A DNA stretch of 64,000 nucleotides from Diphasiastrum complanatum (Eukaryota; Streptophyta; Lycopodiopsida; Lycopodiales; Lycopodiaceae): positions 9,774,056 to 9,838,055 of the forward strand of contig CM055108.1 of the NCBI GenBank assembly GCA_029204225.1, given 5' to 3'. This document shows positions 50,573 through 64,000 of the stretch, one piece after another (positions within the stretch are counted from its first letter, which is position 1; the number at the start of each line of letters is the position of its first letter). The notes under the pieces are model-generated. The model had not been told where the DNA came from and ran no database searches. It was given only the letters and a program-made list of their open reading frames with translations. The translations under genes were made by a program, and so were the position numbers.

Positions 50573-53500
50573 GTTGAGAAGCATTACCATGCCAAGCTTG
50601 CTTTGTAAAAGTAAGGGAAGGTTTGGCTTTGCAATGGTGATGCTCGTGAACTCAATGAAAAGGAATGTCTCGTACTATCATATTCGAAGACCTAGCTCTT
50701 GGGGAATTACATATGAAGAAGGACAGCTAGAAGCAACATGTTACATAAGCATGTTCAAGTTTTTTGATTTTTCCTATAAGGTTATTGTAAGTAAAAAAGA
50801 ACCGTAGCCTAAAAGTACAAAGAAACAAGAACAAGAACAAGAAAGTTTGAAGCTTATGAAGGTGGCTGAGTTCTTACATGATATGTAGGAAACATTATAG
50901 TTAGCACGCGAGAATGTACAAAAGTGCTCAAAATTGAACAAGACATCACATAAACCTTAAAAGATATTCTCAATTGTTTCAAGTGGGTGATTGGGTGTAT
51001 CTGAGGATGCTCTGAGGACTTGAAAGTAATGCATACTAGAAAGCATTATAAGCTATTTGCAAGGTATTGTGGACCTTACAAGATAATCAAGAGAGTTGGA
51101 TTCACTTTTTTATTGAAAGGACTAGAGCTTATGACACCATATATTATTGGTTTAAGCAAAGCCCTTTGGTATGATATGGTGTCTCTCAGGCCACAAAGGC
51201 TAAGGCTTTGTCATTTGTTGCTCTTCTACAACCTTAAGTATCTCGAGTCTAGGATAATCTCTCATATACGCCATGATATGCTCCTATTACTCCTAGTTCA
51301 TTTGATTTTGCTACTCCCTTGCCTAGAGCCAGTAGGCTGATGCCTTCAGTGCAACCCATATATTTTCATCAATAAAATCTAGAAGAGATGATTGAAATAT
51401 GTGAAAAGCACTTTATGTTTCAAGTTTAAAAGTTTTGATCATTAGCCTTGAGAGTGGAGACAACCACCAAGGGCTATTGTTGCTATTCATTTGCATGATG
51501 CTAATAAGGCTAATTATTTTGATCTATTTATACAAATCATGGAGGAAAATGTAGGACTATCGAGGGTCGAATGCTTAGCTCAAATCGTTGATGCCACGAC
51601 ACTTTTGACTTCATGTATGCATTTTAGGTAGAGAGCTTATAGCTTTGGTGGATGTAGGCAACAATCACTCCTTCATCATGGCGCCTCATCTTTGTACTGT
51701 TATTGCTAATGTACCTCACATAATACAATGCGCACATATCTTCGAGGACTTAGATGTTGCATGCTTTTGAATACCAAATTGGAAATTTCAAGGACCAAGT
51801 GACTTATATATGATCCCCATTCAGTGATACAATATTGTATTAGGAGTAACTGGTTCACTTCTCTAAAAAGGTGACCTTAGATTTAGCAGCACGTGTTTGT
51901 TACACAAGATGGGCACACACACTTATTCATTGGGATTGATTCTCACACAGATTGCCAACTTGCTATAGGCAAACAATCTATGAGGAGTCCACCCTTGACT
52001 TATTGGGTAGTGTTGATATGTGTTCATCGGGTTCCAATCCACAAACCATCCTTGTAGCAAATCCTTGAGTTGTCAACAATACCTCTTATTCGTAACAAGA
52101 CTGTTAATCTATTACATGGTATTGACATGTATTTGAAGAACCGTGCTCTTTATACCTCCATTGCAGGATATTATCACTACATTGATTTTTCCTAGTCACA
52201 TCACGAAATTCCAATCTCCCATGCACCTTACTGGCTAGCTTGGTATGAGGAGTCTGAGATAGAATTCCAAATAGAGGACCTTTTATGATGTGGCTTGATA
52301 GTTCCTTGTACTAGTCCATATGGCTCTCCTATTTTGTTTGTTGACAAAAAGGATGGCACTATGTGGCTTTGTATGGATCATCGAGCTTAAAACAAACTCT
52401 TTGCTTTGAATCGCTATCCTCTATCTCATTTGGATGACTTATTTGATCAGTTGGGCAGTGCAACCATCTTCTTCAAGATGACTTGAGATTTGGCATAGGA
52501 AAGATAACCTTTTCCATCTCATCAAGTTTGTGTAAGTTCCTTGTTGGGCCTTTTGGAGTTACCAATGACCCACCTACTTTTTAGCATGTTGGCCATCTTA
52601 GATGAATTCTTCAACCTCCATCATAAAAACAAGTTTTGCCAAACACTCCAAATGTTTCTTTGTTGTCCATAAAATGAAGATTTTTGGATTTCTTGTTTCT
52701 AAGGGCATTGCTTGCAATGATCCCTCCAAAATATGTTGGCTCTCTTATGCCAAGAGTGTGGTGTCCAAATATTGTTCTTATGAAACATGCTATAATGCCT
52801 TTACATTTATGGTGCATCGTGCATACCAAGTACACTTGTTTTATGAACTCGACCCCTCTCTAACAAACATGCTTCTCCTGTTGGTGGCCATTTTGGGTTT
52901 CGAAACTCTTGCAATCGTATTTTTATTGCCCTAGAAAGGGGACCTAAACCATATTTTTTGCACCAAAAAATGAGTCCTATAGACTAATGTTTTTTTGGTC
53001 TAATTCAAATCGGTGGTTTAGATCGGTCTAGTTAGATCTGAACCAGTTTCGATTTGGCTTGTTGGGGAATCAATTAGAGAATAAAGTTTTGGGGTTTTAA
53101 AAATGATGAATTTAGGTTTAGTGAATTTATTGGGTTTATAGGCATATAAATAGCTCTTGTGTTGGGTTTACGGCATAAACTACAATGTAATGATGCAATT
53201 ACAATTGTCTTTGTCTAGGCCACTAACCAGTGACTTTTGAATGATCTCTTGAGTTTGAATATAATATTGAACAATGAATCTTTAGAAATAGCATATAATG
53301 TAAGTCTAAATTTAGAAAGTTTATAATTTATCCTCTTAAATTCTCCATAATGATTCAAGAGTCAAAGACCGTATTCTCTGCTCCCTAAATTCCAAACTAC
53401 ATGAATCCTAATTTTCCTCTTGATTCTATTCTCCCTATATCTTATTCCTCCTCCATCATCTTAAACACTCCCTCCATCCTCTCCTCTCATAAACTCTTAT

Positions 53501-54970
53501 ACACTCCCTCCATCCTCTCCACTAATAAACTCAAGTGACAAGTCTCAAGGCTCACTCCCCCTCAATCTCCTTTCTCCCCCACTCTGGTCTCTCTCCTTCT
53601 CCTCTAACCTCTACTCTCTTCTCTGCTCTTGAATCTCCTCCTCCTCTTCCCTCAAAGTTTCCTTTCAAACGTCTCTCACAACATTCGCTACAATTAAAAA
53701 TCCCCAAATGCGCAAAATTTTGCTTGTTTGAACTTTCGGGTTTTCTTTCCATCAGGCCAATGCACTAGAAATCCAATTCGAATAAGTTAGGTTTGATTCT
53801 TATTGGAATCACAATTTGATCGACATCGATTTGGCATTCATGAAACATTGCATAGAGGCAAAACACAAGGACTCTTCCAACGTGGCCTATATACCTCAAA
53901 GCAATGAACGAACATCTAGATTTTACTATGGGGCTTCCACATACACAACAACATCATGATGCTTGTTTGTTTGTGGTAGACCAGTTCTTGAAGCAGGCGC
54001 CCTTCATTTGTGTTCGTGCTACTAGAGTTGTTGCTCAATGTGATTTCATCTTATCAAATTTTTTAAGTGTCCATGGATTCCTATGCTCCATTCTTATTGA
54101 TCAAGACACACGATTCACTTTCGAGTTTTGGAGAGAACCAATTAAGATAGCATCTATTTAGGTAGTTATGAGGATTGCTTACCATTTTGAGGCCGATGGC
54201 CAATGAGAGGTTTTGAATTGCATACTTGAAGACTATTTGCATTCATTATTTATCCCCCTGAGCATATTGGGACGAGCATTTATGTTGAACAAAGCATAGT
54301 CATAGCAACTCTACTAGTAGCAACACATGTATTTCCCCATTCCTTTTGGCTCATGGCTACACTTTAACACTACCTAGTACACATACGCATCTTTGCAATG
54401 CATTGGTTATTGTGGCAGCAACTGTTTTTGACAAACGAGAAACTATTTTGAGGGCACAAAAACATCTGCAAATACACAATGACAATACAAAGGGGTTTTT
54501 GATTAACATCGATAATGTGTTGAAATTGAGGAAGGCTAGAAATTTTTTGTAATGCTTTGGTTTACTCCACACAAATTTGTTCAGTACAATCTTAGTCAGA
54601 AAGTTGGCATCACGCTACTATGGAACATTCCATACTGTGTGGAAAAGCTTCGCCCAGTTATCACTTACAATTATTAGTATCTATTTGTGCCTGTGACACC
54701 TTTCGTGTCCGCCTGTTGAGAGTTGTTGTTGGTAATCATGCAGATCTTGCTCCTATATTCCTTGATGAGCCAAAGTTATTCCCATTCATATTAATTATTC
54801 CTAGATTGAGATCTTAGTATAGTGGGATGGCTGGCCTATTGATGAGGCCACATGGGAATCTATTGATGCATTCGCACACACACTGCTCTTAGAGGATCAA
54901 GCTAGGGCTCTTGCGATGCCGTTGCACTTTTGGGCATCACGTGACACTCTACCTTCAACACATCTATTCA
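50573..54970 (+). mobile_element. Degenerate Ty3/Gypsy chromovirus with nested or rearranged parts
   Basis: Plus-strand blocks: an integrase C-terminal block of one copy (HDMQETL...LAREN, then HYKLFARYCGPYKIIKRVG, 50870-51120); aspartic protease ELIALVDVGNNHSFI (~51630-51700); [24 protein letters not shown] (~52315-52385) and KMKIFGFLVSKGIACNDPSKI (~52670-52735); a 0.95-kb non-coding gap; integrase DFTMGLPHTQQHHDACLFVVDQF...DQDTRFTFEFWRE (53915-54140); a C-terminal VRLLRVVVGNHADL; and a chromodomain WDGWPIDEATWESIDA (~54825-54880). The integrase C-terminal block precedes the protease block, so at least two copies or a rearrangement are involved. All are full of stops and cannot be active. Confidence 0.7.
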
Positions 54971-56181
54971 TTTCTTTTAAAGCCCACATTGAGGGCATTG
55001 TCTTGAAATAGGGGAGAGTTTTGTACATGTTTTGCATCTAATCTTTGACTTCTGCCAAATCCAATGAATGACTCTGCAAATAAACTGGTAGAAGATTTGA
55101 GTGCACGAGAAAGAAGCTAATACAAGTAGGTGCAGAAGTAAAGTGTTGCTTGTATAAAAAGGAAGTTAGATTGTAATAGGTTGAGAAAGATTTGGTACTA
55201 GTATGAGTTGTTGTAATCAAGGTGTCATATTTTTACAAGTGTAGTAAGTATCCGAGAAGCTGACTGTAATAGAAAAGCTAAACGGAGTAGGTAGTTATGC
55301 AGTTAAAGTAGACATTTGCACGAGTTAGTTTGTGATTGGCAAATTAAGCCGAAGGCATTTTTGATTTCTCAGGAGGACCAAATAAAAGGCAAATTGCTGG
55401 CACAATTGCTTTGTAATATTTGATGTGCTATCGGGGCCCATGTTTGCAGTCGTGTTGCTTCAAAGTTTTTGCAATTCTTTTTATCCATGGATTTTAGACC
55501 CTTCAGAATTCTTGGTTGTGTAACCAGTAATAAACATGATATTATCACTGGTGAAAGTCGATGTTAGGTATTCTAGAATAATGCTTTGAGTTCGCTGTTA
55601 CAGAGTAAACCGCTTGAAATAGAATTAGACAAATCTTTTACAAGTCGCAAGTATTTGCTCTTTCAAGTCACAGTTTGCATAAAAAGATCTCATGTATAAA
55701 TTGTTCCTCTATGGTCAAATGCTAGAATGAATTGAGATCATATTATTCAGCTGGAGGAGAAAGGGCTTTAATAATCACTTGATGACAACACAAGTTTTCT
55801 CAATTGGTCTATGCCAAGTGAACCCTGATATTGTTTATGCTCTTATGGACATGATATGTTTAGCAATACATCACACTTTTTCTTCTCAGGTCTGAAAATT
55901 TTCTGCTAAGCTGCTTCTTGGTTTTTTGGTGTCAGTGGAGAGTTTTCTAGCTTGGATTAGTCATTTTCTGATTTCACTCTTTTACATTACACACTTTATT
56001 TTGTGAAACTTGAAGAACGTTAGTAACACAAAGCATGTAGAGTCATTAATACTTGTCTACAGGAGGCTTAGTTTTATATTTGTGGAAGCAGCTAGATATG
56101 CAGTCACTTTGGAGCTTTCATTGAGATATCCATTCAAGACCGTCATAGTCTCATACTCTGTTTGTAACAGTTTGACGCAGC
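54971..56181. other. Upstream region of the GH123-like gene
   Basis: No coding exon is recognised. A purine-rich AGGGGAGAG at 55012-55020 just after the chromodomain may be the polypurine tract, so an old LTR may follow. An acceptor TTTGTAACAG at 56170 precedes the coding exon, consistent with a 5'UTR intron. Confidence 0.4.
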
Positions 56182-59100
56182 ATGCAGAACAGTGACTATC
56201 ATTCCCCACCTCCTGTTGAAGGTGTAGCAGGTGGTGGAACAGGTTATGGATGGAATGATGCTAGTTTCAAGAATGCACGTCTTCTAAGTAGAGTAGTGGA
56301 TGTTTCTAGACAGCCTACATCAGATCTGCTTCATGTCTGGTGTATGCCCAGCACAGCAACACTTGGTCATCAAGAGCCTCCTCGGCCTTTGGAACAGGTG
56401 ACTTTTATCATTCCTTTCAAGTTTTTCTTGTTTACAAGGGCAGATTGGCCCCTCCTGGGGTGGAGGAGAGACTAGTAGTTTGGTTACTTCAATGTGTAGG
56501 CGCTTAACCTTATTTTGAGGCTTTTTAAAAAATTTTCATTTCATGTGGGCAGATTTCTCTATTAGTAGCAAGGAATGAAAGAGAAAGTGCTCAGATAGCC
56601 TTGCGTCCAAAGGTTTCTTGGGCTGGTGGTGGAGCTGCTGGAAATGTGCAAATACATTGTTCAAATCTGAGAAGCTCCTCTGGCCATGAGTAAGTGCATC
56701 TGTGAATTCAATGATTCCTTGTTTGAATGGCACATCTTCAAGAAAAGAAGATCCTTATGAGTTGCATATATACCCCCCTTGACTTTGTATGAGCTCACTG
56801 ATGGTCAAGACTCAAGGCTTAACTGGCGGCCTATCTTTTTTCTTTGTAGACCTTTCTTTAGAATTAAAAAGGTCTAGAAATTTTGTATTCAGATGACATT
56901 AGTTTTTGTTGAGTCATATCTCTTACTTTGTTTCTGAGAGTGGTTCACATGTCCCTTTCCTGAAGAGAGCCTGTAATTTGCTGGATACTCTCTTTTATGT
57001 TCTGTTCTGTTGAAATACTGTTGTAGACTACAAAGACATCGAGTTAGTAAAGCCTACTTTTTGTTTCAACCAAGTTTTTTTTTAGGTTTTTCAAAGATCT
57101 GTGATGTATTGCAGGTTTTGCGCATACTGTATTTGCCCATTCCATTTGACCATATCTTTATCTTGACACTCTATTTATTCATGCACTCTGGTTAGCTCTT
57201 GATTATCTGACTGCAATGGAAGCAATCAAAATGTTTGCATGGTGTTGACCACTGATGAAATAGATCGTTTCATGTCTAGCTTATAATGTGCCTACACTAA
57301 AGCCTAATCTGCTCAATTTTTCTGATGATCTTTATGTGAGATCCAAAATGTAGGCACCTGTAAGGCAATACTCATCCCAGATATTTGTTCACTATTATCT
57401 AAAACCGTTGGAGGGTATTGTTGACTGTCCATGAAGAGGTCTTGGTGACAAATTACAATATTTTGGCATTCTTTATGGGGCTGTTTCCAGTCTTTTCTTG
57501 CTTCTTCTTTATTCAGTCATCAACTAGTGGCATTGCTATTTCTGTTATTATTGATTTACTATGTATATCTAATACAATTGCATAGATACATAGTGCAATC
57601 TAGAAAATTGAGCAGAGATTTAAGGTCTAAGATGTAACATAATGTTGAAGGTTGGCAAGTTGACATCACAATATTTGTTCTTTGTGTAGGGCTGAGAGAC
57701 AGAATTATGTCATGTAGATAAGGGCTACCCTGCATTCTTTTGGAATTTTTTTTTGGAAGTGCTTGCGGTTTTACTTGAGCCAAGGGGCTCATAAATTTCT
57801 TAAGGTCTTGAGATAATCTATACTCTATTTTTGGTAATGAATCAACACTTCTGTGAACTCTTCGATGTTGCCTTATATACGGCATATGTGGTGTCGTGTG
57901 CAGGTTGGAAACTGGCAATGCAGTCTCACTTAGACGTGTGGTACCTATATTGGGTGTGCCTGATGCTCTTGTACCCTTGAAGTCTCCGACTGCGCAAATT
58001 TCTCTGCTCCCTGGGTAAGGCCAATGCAACATTCAAATTCCTTAAACATCTATTCAAATTGATTTTTTGAAACATCTTATTTTCAAAAGCTTGAAACATT
58101 GTCCACCTTTCTTGGATTATTTGTGAGGAGAAAAGCTGATAGGATTGCAAATGAAGTCTTGGACTGCTTAATATGCATAGAAGGTGGTGCTGTGTCTGCA
58201 ATCAACAAGACAAGTTGTTCAATTTCTGCTCATGTTTATTTCTTATGTTGGGTGTTTAATTTTTGCTCAAGTTAACTTCTTATGCTGGGGCCTTGGGCTC
58301 AAGCCATGCTGAAAGGATTCCTTAGTAAAAACGTTTTGACAATGAGCGCTTAACCATTTGGAATGTCAAGATTCTGAAGGAATAAATAGATAACATACAA
58401 ATTCCTTAATAGTAGCCATAACGAGGCTGATTGACAACAAGTGTGGACTTGTGAAGTTTCTTTTACTTTTGGCATTTGGAGCTATTTTGACCTGCAGGCA
58501 TTCAATACAATCCTACGTTCTTTCATTTTTTAAACTTCAAATATTATGCTTTGGGTTCTGATAGTCCCACTCGTGACCATCTAATTTGGTGTTTACATAT
58601 TTCAGGGAGACATCTGCTCTCTGGTTGTCAATCACTGTTCCTATTTCTCAGCCCCCGGGCTTGTATGAGGGAGAAATCACCATCACAGCTGTGAAGGCTG
58701 ATACAGAGTAATTTTCTAGCTTAATAGTTGCCTCCAAGGTTTGCTTGAGGTCAGTTGTTGGCAGGTGGATCTATTGGTCTACTGCATCTTGACACCTATT
58801 ATCTACAAAGGATCCCTCATTAATGATCCTTCTATCTAAAAAAAAAATTCAATGAGGTTTCTTCACATTTTTTTCCAGTGCTTGTGGATGTGGTAACTAA
58901 ACATTTTGATTATTTTGGCATGTTGTGCTTTGCAGTTCTGGAAATGGCTATGAAAGTGAGTTTGACAAAGAAGAGATTAAAAAAGTTTTACAAGATTTTC
59001 TTGCCAAAGCTCAGAATGAAGAGATTAAGTCAGCACAAGACTTGGTGTGGTTACTCATTGGCTACCGCTGAGGGGCTTTTTTGTGTCTTGTCTCTTGGTT

Positions 59101-60966
59101 ATTTGTCATAAACCCCTATCATAATGTGATATTGTGTCTTTGGACCTAGTGCTTGTTTCAAGAACTATTATTGACATTAGCACTATCTGGATCAGCCTAT
59201 TTCATGAATATGCCACTTCCTTGGAGCCAACTATTGACGCAGTGAAATTTTTGACTTTAACTGTAGGCTAATTTTAGAAATGTAAGGTTTTGTTGAGCAC
59301 GAATTATTGGAGGGAACATAGCTAACTACTTCATCTAATTTTACTTCCAGGGAGCTTCAAGTTATTCCAATCCTTGTTCTTCCAAATAAAATATTGTCAA
59401 CCTTTTGATTTCTCTGGAAAGTTAGTGCACCCTCCTTACTTGTGGGCTGCGTTTGGAGGTCACAGTCCTGAGTATGTTTATTTTGGATGTTGTTACAGGG
59501 AAACGGGCTTGAAGAAATTTGTGTTGGGTTACGACAGCTTCTTCAATCTCCTATCTTATCAAGCACTCGTGGAGAAAATGGTTCAATGGATGTGGATGAA
59601 GATTGGACCACCTCACTTGCAGTTCGAATCAAGCTTAATGTGACTGTTTGGGACTTTGTTCTACCAATAACACCGTCTCTTCCTGCTGTTTTTGGAGTAT
59701 CCTTTTGAAGTTGCTATGTCCACTGTTACTGGTTTGAATCATTCTAATGTAGAAGTGCAATGTGCTACAACTGAATACTAATAGATGTGATGTGGCTTTG
59801 CAAACTGAGCCTACTTTGACATAAACTAAGATATCAGAAACAGTAATTGAGGATCGGTATGGGGTCGAGCATGGAAGCGATAGTTGGTACTCAGCCTTGG
59901 ACCTGCACTATAAGTGGTTGCTGCAATATAGGATCAGTCCTTATTTTTGCAGATGGGGAGACAATATGCGTGTGTTAACATATACTTGCCCCTGGCCTGG
60001 TACTAACTGGCCATATTTACCTTTTGTAGATCTATTAGCTTCTGAAGTTTAAGCTTTCCCATTGTCTAGTTTCTGGAGTTTTTAGACACACTCTTTATAT
60101 ATTGAGCACAAATATATATGGCACTATTGTTATTCTCCAGCTGGCATACTAACGAGGAAATAGGAATTGAAATGAGAAAGAATCATGTTTCTGAGAAACT
60201 GAGAACCAGACCAGCAACACCATATCAACATACTAACATAGTAATGTATAATAGATATATACTAAGTAATGTATAATAGAAACATATGCATACACATAAA
60301 GGCTCGGAATAAACATAAATTTATATTTTGAAATGACTCATCATATAAACAAAACAGGGGCAAAGATTTTTTTTTTTTGGGGGGGGGGTAGCAAAATATA
60401 TGTAAAGTGCCTCTAATATTTTTTGTTTTCTTCCACGTTCCCTAGTCACTAAGCCAGCAGAATTTCCTTTTTATGTTCTCACGTTGCATGCATTTATCAC
60501 AGCTCATCACCCGAAGGCAGAAGAATATTATTCTGATCCAAGGCTAGCAGCATATGCTGTTCCTTACAGTCCTGTTCTTACAAGGTAGTAGTCTGTAAAT
60601 CTTGTCCCTTTCATTGATAGCCAAGCTCTTTTTCCTGATTTAAATGAAACATATTGGAATTCTCAACTAGCTGTGTAGTTGGAGACCTTGTGAAGGTTTA
60701 TGAGATTGGACAAGCTTCCTCCATATGTTAGAAGGACATCCTGCACTTCATTGCTTGGAGTGCTTTGCGTTGGGTCATGCTTGATACGAACATTTTTTAC
60801 ATGTTAGTTCAGAGGCTTTTGCTGCAAATAATCAGCTGTTGCATTTTGATTGTGTCATTCTGGCCAATTTAGCTCCTATACAGCAAAAGAGTCAATAAGG
60901 AGGGAGTTGGAGATTCTCAAGACTAAGCAACATTGGAAGAAGGCATATTTTTACCTTTGGGATGAG
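56182..60966 (+). CDS. DUF4091 / GH123-like protein, first nine coding exons (3' end missing)
   Basis: Exons 56182-56397, 56553-56689, 57904-58014, 58606-58707, 58936-59044, 59499-59696, 59831-59999, 60503-60584 and 60873-60966 join in frame for 1218 nt (406 codons), with no internal stop and GT-AG junctions throughout. Diagnostic blocks: MQNSDYHSPPPVEGVAGGGT, DLLHVWCMPSTAT, LVARNERESAQIALRPKVSW, LRRVVPILGVPDALVPL, LYEGEITITAVKA, LNVTVWDFVLPITPSLPAVF, ALDLHYKWLLQYRISPYFC, RWGDNMRVLTYTCPWP, AYFYLWDE. This matches the conserved plant protein annotated with a DUF4091/GH123-type catalytic domain: an N-terminal beta-sandwich, then a TIM barrel. GH123 enzymes use an adjacent Asp-Glu pair, and exon 9 ends in WDE. 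No signal peptide is apparent. The plant substrate is unknown to me. Remaining barrel exons are not found before the window ends; the intron after 60966 carries LINE insertions. Confidence 0.8.
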
Positions 60967-61212
60967 GTACAATTATTTTCTCTTATTGGCGTTTATAGGA
61001 CTCTGATTGTCATCACAATTGTTCCTTTTTGTTATAGTACAAAAGTTCAAATTGCATTTTGTTAGATGCTGAGTACACAGGTTTTGCACGAAAAAAGTAC
61101 ATCATGGAAGTTTCAACTTTTGATAAGCTAGCCAAAAAAGGCCATCTCCTACTTTGTTAACAAACAGATGCTTCTTGTATAGAACATACAACACCTGCTA
61201 GTTATAAGAAAA

Positions 61213-63354
<2,142 letters not shown>

Positions 63355-63399
63355 ATAGGTTTTGTTGTAGAATAAACATCTCTCGTATCATGAGTGCGG

Positions 63400-64000
63400 C
63401 GCATCTGGAGTCCTCATAGGCTAGGAGGGATTGTAGGGTGACAGGCGTGCCACGAAACAGACAGTGATATCTCCCTCTGATCTCGTAATACACCAGGCAC
63501 CTAAGATAAAGTGCTCCTCCGACTCCACCTCATCCAGGGAACAAACTTGACAAATCCGTTCCTCTCTCGGGGTACCCTGGAATCTCCCAGTCTCAACTGA
63601 TGTGATGATACACGGAGCTGTCCCAATGTAAATCTGAGGCTGTGCGATAATCCCGAGTCCAAATAGTGTGGCAAAACTGGGAACCCTGCTATGTCAAGCT
63701 CAATGAAATGAGTCTAGTAATAGGCGGGTTTAACCCCAAGCTGTCGCCTCCAAGTTACGGTCGAGATACGCTCTATATAAGAAGCGCCTGATATATTGGT
63801 GGGTACCTGAGGGGAGCTCTGTGATGGATATGCGAAATGAATCAAGGAGGAAATGGGATGCCTGTGAGAACCACGACAATCGGTAGCCCTGGTCATGAAG
63901 GGAGTGTGAGGAGACAAGTGAGGCCCGCGTATATCTTGTGTCTGTATCTGGTAGATCCTGAACTCTCTGAGTATATGCGATGAGCTGGAAAGCTGCAGCT
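63400..64000 (-). pseudogene. LINE ORF2 C-terminal region (zf-RVT-like)
   Basis: Minus-strand reading of 63600-63470 gives ETGRFQGTPREERICQVC, then DEVESEEHFILGAWCIT. R-E-E-R-I-C-x2-C followed by E-x-E-H-F-(I/L)-L is the cysteine-histidine motif at the end of non-LTR retrotransposon ORF2 proteins. Upstream (to 64000) the frame is broken but carries LRFTLGQLRVSSHQL. The final Cys of the motif is replaced by Gly (ILGA). The element runs off the right edge of the window. Confidence 0.55.

Noticed and set aside
53552-53752. Minus-strand glutamate-rich ORF
   Set aside because: Comes from a pyrimidine-rich CTC/CCT tract on the plus strand; no motif.
59352-59407. Extra exon of the GH123-like gene (ELQVIPILVLPNK)
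   Set aside because: It has an acceptor but breaks frame; exon 58936-59044 joins 59499-59696 directly in phase, so this is probably intronic.

Overview
This window looks like nuclear DNA of a land plant. Two conserved plant-type nuclear genes with GT-AG introns can be reconstructed: a twin CX9C COX23-like mitochondrial assembly factor and a DUF4091/GH123-like protein. Everything else is intergenic DNA dense in transposons, with long (GA)n/(CT)n tracts. A fern or other seed-free plant is possible, but this is a weak inference; nothing here proves the lineage.

Layout. (1) From about 1.3 to 21.9 kb lies a decayed composite locus. A minus-strand gene has a ParB-like domain followed by an N4/N6 DNA methylase domain (motif IV near 6.59 kb, motif I near 1.62 kb). 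A plus-strand gene (10.5-12.9 kb, resuming at 21.45 kb) encodes a DUF7869-like presumptive DDE transposase. Between the two divergent starts is an array of eleven 17-bp palindromes (CCTATGCTNAGCATAGG) about 41 bp apart, itself folded into a large inverted repeat. A 5'-truncated, non-autonomous Copia element (about 1.74-6.20 kb) sits in a methylase intron. A gag-only LTR element (about 12.9-21.4 kb) splits the transposase gene. Removing both leaves an element of about 7.6 kb. (2) 22-33 kb: long CT/GA microsatellites, minisatellites, palindromes, a decayed CACTA (tnp2) transposon with GGCGAAGGTT-type subterminal motifs, and a 115-bp tandem repeat. (3) 33.7-38.9 kb: COX23-like gene in three exons; its second intron carries a Copia pol remnant. 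(4) 41-54 kb: an internally deleted Copia element, a CACTA terminal region, a second fragment of the first Copia family, a GA-rich promoter/5'UTR-like region, and a broken Ty3/Gypsy chromovirus with a chromodomain. (5) 56.2-61.0 kb: nine consecutive coding exons of the GH123-like gene, whose 3' end lies beyond a LINE cluster or outside the window. (6) 61.2-64 kb: LINE material, including an ORF1-only element bounded on both sides by (GA)n and the C-terminal part of a LINE ORF2.

The most unusual content is the ParB-methylase / palindrome array / transposase-like locus. A plant mobile element carrying a phage-like ParB-methyltransferase architecture beside a helically phased palindrome array could be an undescribed element class. 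This copy is inactive, with nonsense codons in both genes. All family calls come from motifs read by eye; no database search was run.
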